64,000 nucleotides of DNA. Source: Endoconidiophora laricicola. Lineage: Eukaryota > Ascomycota > Sordariomycetes > Microascales > Ceratocystidaceae. Below, one piece after another: positions 21,250-33,354 of this stretch. Location of the stretch: NCBI GenBank assembly GCA_001640655.1, contig LXGT01000149.1, forward strand, positions 1 to 64,000, written 5' to 3'. A program made the translations under genes and the position numbers. The notes beneath the pieces were generated by a model. The model worked only from the letters and a program-made list of their open reading frames with translations, was not told the DNA's origin and did not search any database. How positions within the stretch are numbered: position 1 is the stretch's first letter; each line of letters starts with the position of its first letter.

Positions 21250-23110
21250 GCTCCCAGAACGTCAACTGTCTACTGTAGGAGTTTTCCTGTAGTTTGGATG
21301 GCCAGCTCCCGCTCTTCTGTGAAAGGATACGTCTCCTCCTTTAGCAGCGAACTGCATTTCCGCTTCATATCGGGGCCGGTCGAGGGCGAGCACGGGCTGA
21401 CCATGAATTGCTCAAAATCAGTCACCATGAGACATCCACTTCAACAATATGTGAAGTCGATGAGCGTAACTTCACGATTGACAGGCTTATAGCTTAGTGT
21501 GAGGCACTATTCAGCCCAGCTGAGGAATATGCGGTATCATGCATCACTGTAGCAACGGTATGGCAGGACTGAGTCGATCAGGCAAACGCCAATCGGCACA
21601 TACCGACCCTAGATCAGGCGAAGCGCGTTGTACACATTGTTCTTGTCCTGAAGGAATGAGAGGTTCATGATGTGTACACCCGTGGCACCCAGCATACAGC
21701 CATATGTAGACAGCCGCACCTTAACGAGTGAACCGATCAAGCCGGTCAGATAGAGCGTTATAACGTCGACGTCGTTGCCGCGGTCCGTTGCCAGCTGATT
21801 GCGAAGCAAGAGCAGGAACTCGTCCTAGCTAATGTACTTAAGGTCATGTGGCTCTTCATTCGGGCACGCAGCACCCACGAGGCCTTCCGACGCGATGCCA
21901 AATAGGCAAGCGTCATCTTCTTGTCTATCGCCGCTTCCATGATCGATTGTCTTCCTCAACGATAAGACTTAATCGCAACGGGCAGCTGACAGCCCTTTGG
22001 CCGAATTACAATCGGCGACCGCTTGATATTCTTAATTCTCAATCTTATATACTCCAAGTGCTTATACTTCTCTTCCTACACGAAAGCTGTAATTTTGCGA
22101 AAAAAAACGTCGGCAGTACGCTGACATGGTACAGGGCTATGGTAGGGTCTTCCGGGATAAATAACAGAGTTTTCCTAGTGCAGATGTAGCCGAATCGTAT
22201 GCACTTGTAGATCATGTACGGGAACAGCTGTGTCATGAGGGCATTCTGCAAGTGATCTCGCTGCAAAGCCGAAGTCCGTGACTTCCTTGTTGGCGACATC
22301 GCGGTCTGGCTGATGACGTCTTTGAGGCCTGTGGTGACCTCTTCTTTTCTCAACTTATGTGGTGGCCTGTCCTAGATAGCCACTACCGGGAGGCTGCTGC
22401 GATCTAGGGTATTGTAGACCCAGAACCAGCATTTTGATCCATGCACCGGGAACAAAGGGCGCCTGGACGGCAGTATAGTAAAGTAATCAACTGCCGCTGC
22501 CGCCTCGCTTTCTTGCCAGACGTTACCCAAATGCCCGACGTTGTTATGGTTCCCAAACCTAGTTGAAGCGCTCTCGCAGGATAGCGTTATTGCACACCCC
22601 AGTAACAAGTCTTCAGACTACTTCCACAATTTTGTCACGCTCGAACCAATAAAGATTTAGTATTGCTGGCAGCTCGCTACGGAAATATTTCAGCTAGGAC
22701 CGGCTCGGAAAATAGTCTGACTCAAACGGCACCTCAGCCAGCAAGGTCCCGATTTGCTGCTGTTGTTCAAAAAAAGCTAGTCCATGGCACCATCTGCTTG
22801 GGGTAGATGTAGCCTTTGGGTCTAGAGACGATATCCTTTGTTGTGAAGACGGCATTTGTGACTACATTAATGGTAATTCATGGAGTGGTATCTGTCGAAG
22901 TTGTCATTAAGCGACAGCGGGAGTATCATTCGTTCTGCTTCTTGACGCGTTGTTCCGATTTTTCAATCTTCAGTTATAATTATTCGCATTGTTGTTCCAA
23001 AGTTAGAAGCTGTCGTTTCAATTTGTGTGCCGTTCGTCCCTCCATCGTAGTCAGATGCCGAGTATCATGGACAAATCGATGCGTTCATTGAACAAAACAT
23101 CTGAGCTAGG
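21250..23110 (-). pseudogene. Decayed fungal serine/threonine kinase-like gene
   Basis: Read on the minus strand, conserved blocks appear in the right order but in shifting frames and with stops. Near 23050-22960 there is a coiled-coil-like LEQQC block. Near 22430-22350 comes a block ending PVVAI, then PPHKL across a stop. At 22350-22120 come VTTGL, MTQLFPYMI, FGYICT and PEDPT. At 21915-21870 comes CLFGIASEGL...ACPN. At 21830-21600 come LLLLRNQLATDRG, SLVKVRLSTYGCML and NNVYNALRLI. After a stop come GRYVPIG and SVLPYR, and finally VTDFEQ near 21430, where a kinase has its DFG-like Asp. This order is that of a large, often repeated family of fungal kinase-like proteins. The HRD catalytic-loop block appears missing. 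At least four stops and several frameshifts make it non-functional. Confidence 0.75.
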
Positions 23111-23984
23111 ATGGGCCGAAGTCTACTGCGTGAAGTTGGGGTTGTCAAGCGTAATGGAAGTGTGGTAATATATATATATATATATATATGTGAAGTAAAA
23201 GTATTAAGGCTCCCATTGTTTACAGTTCAAAAGTATCCTACTGCTAGTGGCTTCCTTGGGTGGCTTCCTTGTGGCATCGTCACACGATGCGGATTCAGTA
23301 GAAGCTCAGATGGCCTCCTCAGTCTTTGCCGACTCAAAGCCACTCGGCGTCCGGTTGACAGCCCGCATCATACCACCACCAGAAGCTGTTAACTTGTAGT
23401 GACCAGCACCGACTGACTCCAGACAAGATAGTACCATATTTCATAATGATATGGAAGGCCACTAAACACTAGAACGCATTCACAAATAGAGCCATTAACG
23501 CTGGTATTGGATTCCTTGATAGTACGCTTTCTGCTCGCAAGATAAAGTGTATATGTTCTTCTCTCTCGACCGATCGCTGAGAGGAATGTAGAAAGAAACC
23601 GGGCGAACTATAGTCCACGGTTTTGACAAAGTTTGGAAGGGCAGGCATTGAAGATAGTACTATTAGTAGTAGCACTATCGGGGTACATAATTTCAATGTA
23701 GAACATACTATATGGTAGGCAGGAAGCTGCTACAGCTGGATGAGCTACAGAAGTCACTTTTTGCATATCTCAGTCAGTTGAAATATTCTGATTAGTAAAA
23801 CTGATCAAAAAGCGACACCGCCTGTCACCTGCCACCTGCCGTCTGCCAGTTGGCATCCAAGCTCCCTTGGAGAGCAGCAGCGCTTCCTAACTTGGAAGTG
23901 CTAACGTTGTTGTCATATGTCACTGAGAAATCGACGCCTTTCTAGACCAACAGGGCTTTGTGTTTTCTTGATTATAACCGGATA
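23111..23984. other. Interval before MHF1
   Basis: Contains a (TA)n run at 23167-23189 and the MHF1 upstream region. The 93-codon frame here has no family resemblance. A direct CTGCCACCTGCCGTCTGCC-like repeat lies near 23830-23850. Confidence 0.5.
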
Positions 23985-24434
23985 ATGGACGAGAATGAAA
24001 CAAGACAAGAGGCAAGCCCATATTTTCCAATGCAGACAAGTCAATCTGAGCCTCAATGCTAACTGCTCTAGCGTCTCAAAACTGCTCTGTGGTTCGCCAT
24101 CGGTAAGATCGTAGACGATGAGCTTCTCACGCGTGATCGTAGCGCCACGCCACAATTCATCGGCGCCTTGACAGAGATGATCTGGACTCTGCTCGGTTAG
24201 TTGGTATTCTGTTTCTAGTACGCTAGCAACGGTCTCTTGGTGCTAACTGATGGCACAGAAAACACGGCTGTCGATCTGGAAAACTTTGCCTATCATGCTG
24301 GTCGTACCACCGTCACGACTGATGATGTGTTGCTTTTGACGCGGCGGAACCCAGATCTGCAGAATATTATACGGGAGTTTGTCGAAAAGTCTCGTGCCGA
24401 GAAGGCCTCGTCCAAGAACAAATCGAATCGGTGA
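23985..24434 (+). CDS. MHF1: CENP-S / MHF1 histone-fold protein
   Basis: Three exons proposed: 23985-24011, 24072-24195 and 24259-24434, 108 aa. The joined protein runs MDENETRQE, then RLKTALWFAIGKIVDDELL and RDRSATPQFIGALTEMIW, then ENTAVDLENFAYHAGR and TTDDVLLLTRRNPDLQ, ending in a basic KASSKNKSNR tail. This is the full CENP-S histone fold. It pairs with MHF2/CENP-X, binds DNA at centromeres, and stimulates the FANCM/Fml1 helicase at stalled forks. The first intron must use a GC donor (AG|GCAAGC) with branch GCTAAC and acceptor CTCTAG; a GT donor in a suitable place was not seen. The second intron is GT-AG. The stop is 306 bp from the convergent dehydratase gene. Confidence 0.88.
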
Positions 24435-24740
24435 CAAGGCGGCGGTTGTTTGATGAATTTAGTGCTGGCGGATTAGTAAGGGGGAGGAGGTTGGAGGGCG
24501 TTTCTACTGGTTGTTTCGTACGTAATGCTTCTTGTTTACAACATCTTGTACTGCCAGTACTCATGCTAGGGACCTGCGTTTTAGTCCATACTTTGAGCCA
24601 TTCATACACTTCACTGTTTTCACGATACACAGGCGTTGTTGGTCTTCTTTTCACGCACCTCATCAGCTCAACATAAACAGCTAGTAGGACCAATCACATA
24701 TGCAACGCCAATCAGTTCCCAGAGCCTCGACTTCTCACTC
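24435..24740. other. Convergent 3' region of MHF1 and the dehydratase
   Basis: About 306 bp of shared 3' flank with no coding signal. Confidence 0.6.
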
Positions 24741-25899
24741 TTAGCATAGCCTGTTGTCTAGCCCTGAGCTAGAGTATGTCTCACGATACTCTTCCAAGAT
24801 ATTCAGAGACACGCCAGACCCTCCACATACTTCCAGGACGATGTTGTGGTCTTGCCACAGTTTGCCATCATTCTTAAAATACGTCTCTAGCAGCCCATCA
24901 TACGCCGCTGCCAAAGTCGCCCCACATGATGGCTCGACTAGCATGCGCTCATCGTCGGCAAAGCTTACACACGCCATAGCCGCCCTTGCGTCACTCACAG
25001 TAACACTCTTGGCTCTCTCACCCTCTTCATTGAACAGGTCCCACGTGCGCCGCGCCACCTGTCTGATTCCCAGCGAGGCCGCAATCGATGTGATGCCATC
25101 CAAAGCCACATATCCGCCTGTTCTAACACATGCGTTCAGACTATCGGCACCCTCTGTCTCCACCGCTAATACCCGTGTATCTTGTACACTTGAGATGCCC
25201 AAGGCACGGTGTCGCCGAAGAGACTGCACAATACCATTGAATAATCCGCCACCGCCGACACTGCAGACGATCCCATCAATCTGCACGCCATGCAATTGCT
25301 CAACGACCTCGTCCACCACACTTTCCGCCCCTTCCCACACCCAAGCATGGTCGAAGGGGGAGACGTAAACGCCCATGGGATCACACGCCAATAACGAGCT
25401 GCGCAGGAAAGCATCGGCGTCGGCCCATGAATCACCGGCGACATGTACGGTCGCACCCAGTGCGCGGAGCTTAGCAACCATCAACGGAGACGAACGCGAG
25501 TGCACAACGATGGTAGCCGGGAGAGAGATGGCGTTAGCTGCCGTGATGCATGCAAGTCCAGCGTTGCCGCTAGACGAGCAGTAAAAGTGGACAGTGCGGT
25601 GTGGTGTAATAGACGGTTTTGTGTGGTTGGTAAGATGGTGCTGGGCGGCAGTTTGGGCGATAAAGTATCCGATGCCGCGAGATTTGAAGGATCCGGAAGG
25701 CTGGAGGTTGTCGAGTTTAAGCCAGACGTTGCTGTAATAAGGAAAGAAGAGGACGAAGAGCATCAGTACTATGGAAGGTGCCGATTTTTAGGTGGACAGA
25801 TCGGGAGAAGTCTTACCAGCCAGATATACGCGAAAGAGCGGCGCTACGAACACATGGAGTCTCGTTCCATGGATTCTCAGGTCCGCGAATTATTCCCAT
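24741..25899 (-). CDS. L-serine/L-threonine dehydratase (PLP fold type II)
   Basis: Two exons, complement(25817..25899, 24741..25731), 357 aa, with an 85 bp GT-AG intron. The start MGIIRGPENPWNETPCVRS is typical for the family. Across the intron the frame continues to CNVWLKLDNLQPSGSFKSRG, where the Lys after SGSF is the PLP Schiff-base residue. SSSGNAGLA binds the substrate carboxylate, CSVGGGGLFNG is the phosphate-binding Gly loop, and CGGSGVS lies near the C terminus. The enzyme deaminates serine or threonine to pyruvate or 2-oxobutyrate and ammonia, as Cha1 does in yeast. There is no regulatory ACT domain, so it is the catabolic rather than the biosynthetic Ilv1 type. Serine racemase is a less likely alternative. 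Confidence 0.92.
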
Positions 25900-26207
25900 G
25901 CTGTCGATATGTGTATAGCTGATTAGTAATATATGGTAATTAGATATCGCTAAGAATATATACGCAAGATAGCAGCTGTGATTCTTCAATGAGGGCCAGA
26001 TGAAGTACAAGCTTTTATAGGACATCAAGCTCTTTATATAAATTTCCAAGTATAGTACTGTCTTTCAACACCCAAGTCTCAGCCTCCAACCAACAATTCC
26101 TCGGTTCTCCATCCTCCGTCTCTTTATCACGCTTTGTTCATCTTCTCCCCTTTCTCTAAATGAGAGAAAAATAACCGTTATCTGAGCTACTGCTGATCCC
26201 CCCTCCC

Positions 26208-26242
<35 letters not shown>

Positions 26243-28920
26243 ACAGAGCTTCTTTTCCATCTCCGTCTTACACCACCTCTTTCTTTTTCGCCTTTCCGTG
26301 CCGTATACTTCCAAGGATATGGGCTTAAGAGATAGATAAGGCCAAGTTCTGATATCTTCCTATTAGGCCCACGCCCCTCCTTTGACTAACGTTTAACCAC
26401 TATGTAACGACTGACTCCACAAGTCCGGAAGGAAGCACAGCCAAAACAACCACCGATCATTATGATATTTTTTATATACTAAGCAAAACGGCTCTCCGCG
26501 GGCAAGTTGGCCGTATAAGGATACAGACGTGCTAGTATTTGTTTAAAAATCGATCAGGAAAAGTACATCTAGGATAATCTACATATCTTCGCAACGACCA
26601 ATCCCTCGTCAGGAATGTCGTTTTTTTTTTTTTTTTTTTCATGGACGGGAAGAGCCGACTTTATTGATGTTCAAATAGTTAAATACTTTAGGTTATTTCT
26701 TTGTTCCATTCATGTTGAATCTCCGGTGTCGGGATATTCCACGGATAACTGTTGTAGTCTCCAAATTTTTAATTTTACTAGTACTTTGCATTTTTGTCTC
26801 TTTCTAATTTTTTTTGGATTTCTTTAATGGTCACGATCTTGATTGGTTTTTTTTTTCTTTTCTTTCCTTGGTCTTGTTACATATTTACTCTATGATTTGC
26901 TTAATCAGCGTCAAGTAAGTTGGATCCTTGATTCCAAGGGTACGATTCTTCGCAATCTCAAATAAGTCCCTATGTACAAGTATCCCGACTCTTGATAGAC
27001 TTGGCTTAGCTTTGGCCACACAGCTCGTATATCGCACTCTCGGTTCTTACGTACAGGTTTATATGTATGTGGGTATGTGTTGTGTTGCACGAGTACTTTA
27101 TGCGAAAATACACATCTGTAATATAGCTGCCGTGAGGGCTATGTCTAATATCATGTGGCTCAAATATACTAGCTTTTCATTTGTCCAGTGTCGGCTATCT
27201 GCGGTCAAGTGCCTTGTTTCCGGGATCAGGTTCAGTCTTCTCCCATCCACAACTTAGTCCAAGTTAATAATACATTCAATAACTATACTAATAGGGTTAG
27301 GGTCTGCCAAACGTATTTGCACAGTATTTCGGACAGTATAACATTGTAAAAATACCGTATGACCAGCTGCCAGAGCTTGCATGTTATATATTGGCAGCTG
27401 GCAAGGTTTCAATATCTCACATAGTACTGGTAAGAAGATAATCATGCAGCTCTTTCAAAAGACAACAAATAAACGAGGGCGATCACAAAGTACTAAGTCA
27501 TAAGCAACGAACTAGGTGCCTGACGACTTATAAATTTGTGCCATTTTGGTTGACAGATGGGCCGTACACGTTATACAGATACGACCCACAGAGAACGCCT
27601 GCCTTTGGAATGCTTGCTGAACTTTGTTCATTACAGTAGACTGACTACTGGTTGAGATATTGATTGAACGCTCTCTTTATCCTCTATTAAAGCTGTGAAT
27701 GAACCTCTGGCCAAAATTTGGGATTAGCTTGCAATTATTCCTATCAGTTAGCCAGACAAGTTGAATGGCATATAAGATCAAGATACTACGCCTCGTTCCC
27801 AGTCAAGCCGGAAAGAGAAGCCGCGCACAATGAAGATAATAAAAAACTAGAAGAAGAAGAAACCCCCAAACACACGCCAATGTTTTCTTTTCCGCATATT
27901 GTTTGCCTCGAACTAGCTTCTTTCTATAGTGTAGGTTAAGTCTATTGTGACAAGAAGTGACTTTTGATGACTAAGAAACAATCTCGGACTGGCTATGAAA
28001 GTCTTCAAGGATGAATATATATAACAGAGCTACTGTATTACTAAGCCTTCCAAAGAAATCACAGTATCAGGTATAATTCAAACTTATGGGCTCAAGCTAG
28101 GAAGGAAGCCATTTAGTATCATTTACATGGTACATCGTGAACAGGGTCTTGACGGACTTTGCCTAGAAAGCAAGCATAACGAACAGTTAGAGCTTTGACC
28201 AAAGATCCGATGTGTTCTTGGGCAATCACAGCGCCTTTCCTGCATTTGTTACTTAGTCTGACAAGAGCAAGAGAAAAAAAAATATCATTCTCTTGCTTCG
28301 CTCTCGCCTATTGTTGTAAGGATCTCTAGTACACTTGTATGCAGGTAGGGTACTCTAGAGACCCCCAAAAAAAAACCACCGAGAAGATGTAAGCTCCAAA
28401 GTTTCCAAAGCTTTGGGCGCGCAGGGCGCTTCATGCCTTTGCTTGGATAGAAGTCGAGAAAGGAGATCGGAAATGCCGTGCTGTGCTTTCGGCCTCTGGG
28501 ATATCTATCTGTTCCTCTCTCTTTTCTTATCCACTGGTTTGTTTTCAGTTCTGTCTTCCGATATATAGGTAAAAAGGCTTTGTCCTAGAAGTCAGAGTAA
28601 AGAGAAGAAAAGGACTCGGGAGTCCATCTTTTTCCGTCGTTTTGTCACTCGCTATTTACTTTCTCTCTTAGATGGACACATTTTTCTCCATGCCTTACGT
28701 TCCTTTCGTTAGCTACCAAGACTGCTCTTCCTCTCCATTCCAAGCCGTATCGAAACAAGCCTAGAAATCAGAGTGAGGAACAAGCTTGGCCGGCATACAA
28801 GTCTCTCATTTCAACTGTCGTTGTATCGACAGCTTCTTGTTTCTTTCATATATATATATGTTATACGATTTTTAATCTTCTTAATATCTTTTATCATTAC
28901 TGACGGCAGCTTTTGTCGTC
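25900..28920. other. 3 kb gene-poor interval with pyrimidine-rich and poly(A) tracts
   Basis: No supported gene. A pyrimidine-rich, promoter-like stretch at about 26060-26160 is followed by a 29-A run at 26212-26238 and a second pyrimidine-rich stretch to 26315. A T18 run is at 26620-26639. The right 400 bp, pyrimidine-rich with an (AT)n run at 28849-28860, is the promoter and leader of the GH5 gene. Confidence 0.55.
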
Positions 28921-30763
28921 ATGGACGCACTCAAGAAACTATGGCCTGAGAGGGCTGTTGGCAGACCAGAAAATACGTCAGCCATGAATAGTCGGGCCAG
29001 TATCTTGCCGCCCTCAACAACGGCAGAGATCTCTAAGGGAATGCCCGCAGTTGACACAAAGACTGCAGTAGCCCCTACTGCTGTCAGAAGGAAACGGAGA
29101 CATCGTAAGTGCCTTGAGAGACGTCTTATCTGTTTCTTCAACTAACATGTGACTCTGACACTCCTAAGTAATCATCGGTGCTTCGGTCCTAGGAACACTG
29201 ATACTGCTCGGCATCATTGTTGGTATTTTAGCTTCAAAGCACATCATCGGCTCCAGAAGTAACAAATCGACGTCCAGCTTGACTTTTTCCTCTGACGGCG
29301 ATGTAAATAGAGATAGCACTATTACTGAGCTAGGCGCCGACAGTTCCTGCGCTCAGATCACCGACATCCCAGACGACGTCAAAGGAACCTACCTGGACAT
29401 GACGACCTGGCTAGACACCACCGACTTCAACTGCACATGGACTGCCGTGACTGTAGGCAACCTGTCCATCGCCGGCCTCAACTCTACCTGGGACAACAAT
29501 GTGCGAGCCAATGAGCAGGTTCCGTTCCTAAATACCACCTGGGGCTCATATCTCGCGCGCCCAGCTCGTGGCGTCAACATTGGTGGCTGGCTTTCATTAG
29601 AGCCGTTTATCACGCCGTCGTTATTCGTCTACCCGGGCGTTATCGACGAATATACCCTGATGCAACACTTAGGCAGCAATGCGTCGCAGGTGCTTGAGCA
29701 ACACTACGCAACCTTTATCACCGAAGAAGACTTTGCCGCCATTGCCGCCGCTGGACTCGACCACGTCCGCATTTCCTTTTCATACTGGGCCATCCGTACA
29801 TATTCCGGCGATCCGTACCTCGAAGGCGTCGCCTGGCGCTATCTCCTCCGTGGAATCGAGTGGGCGCGCAAACACGGCCTGCGCGTAAACCTGGATCTTC
29901 ACAGCCTACCAGGCAGCCAAAACGGCTGGAACCACAGCGGCCGCGCCGGTGACATCACGTGGATACTCAACGACGACGACGAGAGCAACCGCCAGCGCAG
30001 CCTAGACATCCACAAGCAGCTAGCAACCTTCTTCGCGCAAGAGCGCTACACGAACCTCGTCGTCTTCTACGGCCTGGTCAATGAGCCGTCCCCATCCATC
30101 CCGACAGATACGCTGACGAACTGGACCAAGGAGGCCTTCAGCGTGGTGCAGGATGCAGGCTTCAAAAGCACACAGGTCATGAGCGACGGCATCCGTGCCG
30201 TGGAGGCCTGGAAGGGGCCATTTGAAGGCTACGGCGACTCGCTCAGCATGGACGCACACATGTACATGAGTTTCGCCAACGGTCAGCTCAGCATGCCGCG
30301 CGCCAGCAAGGTCGCCTACGTGTGCAAGATGTGGAAGCAAAACAGCACCGACTTCATCAGCGACTTCGGACCAACGCTGATCGGCGAATGGTCCGTGGCT
30401 GACAACGACTGCACGCGGAGCCTCAACGGCGTCGACGTCGGCGCCCGCTGGGACGGCACATTTGACGGCACCGCGAGGTGTCCAACAGAGGACGATCAGT
30501 GCACGTGCAACGCTATAAACAACGGGCTCGATAGTTATTCAGACGGTTACAAGGCGTTTTTGCGGGCCTTTGCGTATGCCCAGATGGAGGCGTTTGAGCA
30601 TACGTGGGGTTGGTTCTACTGGAGCTGGAAGACAGAAACCGCGCCGCTATTTAGCTACCAGGATGGGCTGCGTGCGGGATTCTTGCCGAAAATCGCATAT
30701 TCACGCAGTTGGGACTGTTCACAGGACATTCCTAGTTTTGGCGATGCACCAGAATACGAGTGA
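28921..30763 (+). CDS. Membrane-anchored GH5 exo-beta-1,3-glucanase
   Basis: Two exons: 28921-29104 and 29169-30763, 592 aa. A basic cytosolic N terminus (VRRKRRH) is followed at about residues 62-82 by one transmembrane helix (IIGASVLGTLILLGIIVG), giving a type II protein with an extracellular Ser/Thr stretch and then the GH5 domain. The domain shows RGVNIGGWLSLEPFITPS, HVRISFSYWAIR, LDLHSLPGSQNGWNHSG, the acid/base Glu in GLVNEPS, the nucleophile Glu in IGEWSVADNDC and WGWFYWSWKTE. This matches glucan 1,3-beta-glucosidases of the membrane-bound exgD class. It hydrolyses terminal beta-1,3-glucose units in the cell wall. It is shorter than the Aspergillus exgD proteins I know of, mainly in the N-terminal linker. 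It converges with a GH17 wall glucanase. Confidence 0.92.
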
Positions 30764-31681
30764 ATACCTTGTATTATGTTGATTATACTAATTTATTATC
30801 TAATGATTTGGCTAGATTTGATTTTATTCTTTGCTAGCACTCAGCAGCCAAAGCAATGGCTGTTGTTCGTTTTGATGAGTTCTCTCTACCTTGCATATAT
30901 AGCTACTTTGTTAATATTCCTCTACATAGTAGTAGTACAATTTCTTAAGCGTGGACTACCTGGTATCACAGGGTTGATTGAAACATATTTCAGCGACCAC
31001 TTAACCTGATTAGTCTCATGTTCATGCTATCAATCTTACTTCCGCATTAGGGAAGTTTATGTTCATATATATATGGCGTGAGCCCCCGTCAGATGACAGA
31101 TTCGTTGGTCCCTGACGCGAGGAAATTATACTCAGTACGACGCAAAACAATAATAAACTCTAATTTGAGACGGGAACAGCACAGCCACAGCAGGCTAGTT
31201 ACAATGACGGGATGCGAGTTACTGAATGTCGCCAGTCCGGTTCTTCAGTTCCGATACAGCTTCAAGTCGATATGTTTTCAAAAATAAGAGGCGTCTATTG
31301 ACATGCTCTCTGCGTATTGCAAAAGAGTCATTCATGGCAGGAGGAACCCAAGTGGCTTGCAACAATGTGCCATGCCGATAATCTAATAAAAAGTCTTCGT
31401 AAAGCAAAAAGGGGAAATAAAACAGAACACATGAACCCAGAATACAAAGCATATTTGTAAATGAGGGGAAAAAAAAAAAAGCCGCTCTCCGCTGTCATAG
31501 CTAGGAGTCCTTGGCATTAATTACAATGAAATAGTATGATATGAGAAAGAAAAAAAAAAGGTATACCGCCGTGCTCGACCAACTATGGACAATGTACATT
31601 TTAGGATGATCGAGACGGGCGAACGAAGATATTATTGGTTAAGAGTATATCTGGCGTTTAATTGTCGAATCTCAAATCACC
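30764..31681. other. Convergent 3' region between two glucanase genes
   Basis: About 918 bp of AT-rich 3' flanks with A runs (31468-31480, 31549-31558). A frame of 77 codons is AT-rich and hydrophobic without family signal. No gene seen. Confidence 0.55.
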
Positions 31682-33264
31682 TTAGATCATGGCGACAGCA
31701 GCGGCCAGTGCGGCGATAGTAGCGCCGATCGAGACTAGGCGGCCGGCGTCGCTAGTGGTAGCAACCGATGACGATGAGGAAGAAGAGTTGCCGCTGGAGC
31801 CAGAGCCAGAGCCAGAGCCGGAGCCAGAACCAGAGCTGGGGCTAGATCCGGAGCTCGAACCAGTTGAAGAGCCGGTGGTGCCGTTGGAGAATGTGCCTGT
31901 GGAAGCGGAGCCTGCTGAAGAAGTAGAGTTAGAATTTGAGGGAGATCCAGAAGCCACACCGGGCATAGCAGAAGAGGCTGGGGAGAAAGTGGAGTCGTAG
32001 TCAGTCGCCGTCGCGGTGGAAGCCACTGTACCCGAAACGAATACAATAGGGGCCACGGGAGCAGTCGCGGAATAGTCCTTGGATCCAGGTGAAGTAGAGG
32101 CGGTTGAGTCCATAGGGGAGGTAGTACCAGAAGAGCCAGTAGCAGTGGCGGAGCTAGAGCCGGCGGCGGTTCCAGAAGCAGAAGCAGAAGCAGAGGAAGA
32201 GCTAGATCTGAATATAAAATGTTAGACAAAGATGCTCGTAGAAGACGCAATCGATGAGTTTGCATGAACTTACGAAGCAGAGCAGGTCAGGTTGAAGTAA
32301 GGCGCAGAGTCCAGGGACTTGACAATACCGAACTCAGGGCTCGATCCAGAGTCGGCTAGAATGTACCACCAAACGTGGTCGACATCAAACATGGGGCAAC
32401 CAACGGTCTGCCAGTAGATCTCGGCGTTGTCGACGGAGGCTACGGCCTTGTTGTAGGTAGAGCCGCTGACGGGCCAACCAGTCTCGGTGATCCAGACCTC
32501 CTTGCCAGAGGCAGCAGCCTTGGTCTTAGCAACAGACTCGTCAAATAGAGCCTTGCCGTTGGCGACCTCGTTGTCATCACCGTCCTGGAAGTAGGGGTAA
32601 CCGTCGAAGCCTACAATATGTGTTAGGGAGGAAATACCATGAACAATTTGAGTGATATTGGAGTATACATACCTAGCCAGTCAACGGCCTCAATGACGGC
32701 GTTGTTGGAAGAATTGGTCCAGGCAGTCCAGGTGTCGACGTGACCCAGCTTGACATCGGACAGAACGGTGCCTTGAATCAGATCGCGGACCTTGGAGATG
32801 TAGGAAACAAGGGTATCGGGCTGAGCACCGGGGTTGGGGCTGCTGGCCTGAGAAGTGGGAGTAATGCGGTACAGGTCCTCGGAACCGATAGAGATACCGA
32901 CGACGACATCCTTGAGCTTGTCACCGTAAGTATCGATGGCGGACTTCAGGGCAGTCAGCTCATGCTCGAACGAAGCGTCGCCGGCAGAAGCCCAGAGGCC
33001 AAGCAGCAGAGTGGTTTTGGTGCTGATGGCGGCAGGAATAGCACTGATGACATCGGATGTTGTAGCACCCTGGATCATGGTGTACAGACGAGCAGAGTTG
33101 AACTTGCCGTCAGTGCCGGGCAGAGCCTGGGAGGCAGTGAAGGACGCCTCGAAGTCAGACTGGGTCTTGCCGGAACCATCACCGTTGGTGGAGGCGTAGT
33201 TGAACCCAGAGTGAGCGGAGGCGACAGAGGCCAGAGTGACAGCAGCAGCGACAGAGGCACGCAT
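31682..33264 (-). CDS. eglC: GPI-anchored GH17 endo-beta-1,3-glucosidase (eglC-type)
   Basis: Three exons, complement(32673..33264, 32274..32610, 31682..32207), 484 aa. A signal peptide (MRASVAAAVTLASVASAHS) leads into the GH17 barrel: GFNYASTNGDG, FNSARLYTMIQG, VVGISIGSEDLYR with the acid/base Glu, GHVDTWTAW, then across the first intron DWLGFDGYPYFQ, and WITETGWPVSGS with the nucleophile Glu. The second intron opens into a long Ser/Gly/Thr-rich linker, with a Gly-Ser repeat at about 31790-31860. The end is a hydrophobic GPI signal (SIGATIAALAAAVAMI). It acts at the cell surface on wall beta-1,3-glucan during growth and morphogenesis. All borders are GT-AG and in phase. An (AG)n tract at 33333-33354 lies in its 5' leader. 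Confidence 0.94.
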
Positions 33265-33332
33265 TTTGGCAGATTTAAAGAATGATATGTGGAGGTTAAG
33301 AAAAGGTTATCCGGTTGTGTGCTTAGTGACAA

Positions 33333-33354
33333 AGAGAGAGAGAGAGAGAGAGAG
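33333..33354. repeat. (AG)n microsatellite
   Basis: About eleven AG units just upstream of the eglC start (minus-strand gene), in its probable leader or core promoter. Confidence 0.9.

Noticed and set aside
31689..32000. Plus-strand frame with a Pro-Glu repeat
   Set aside because: Antisense shadow of the Gly/Ser-rich linker of the GH17 gene.
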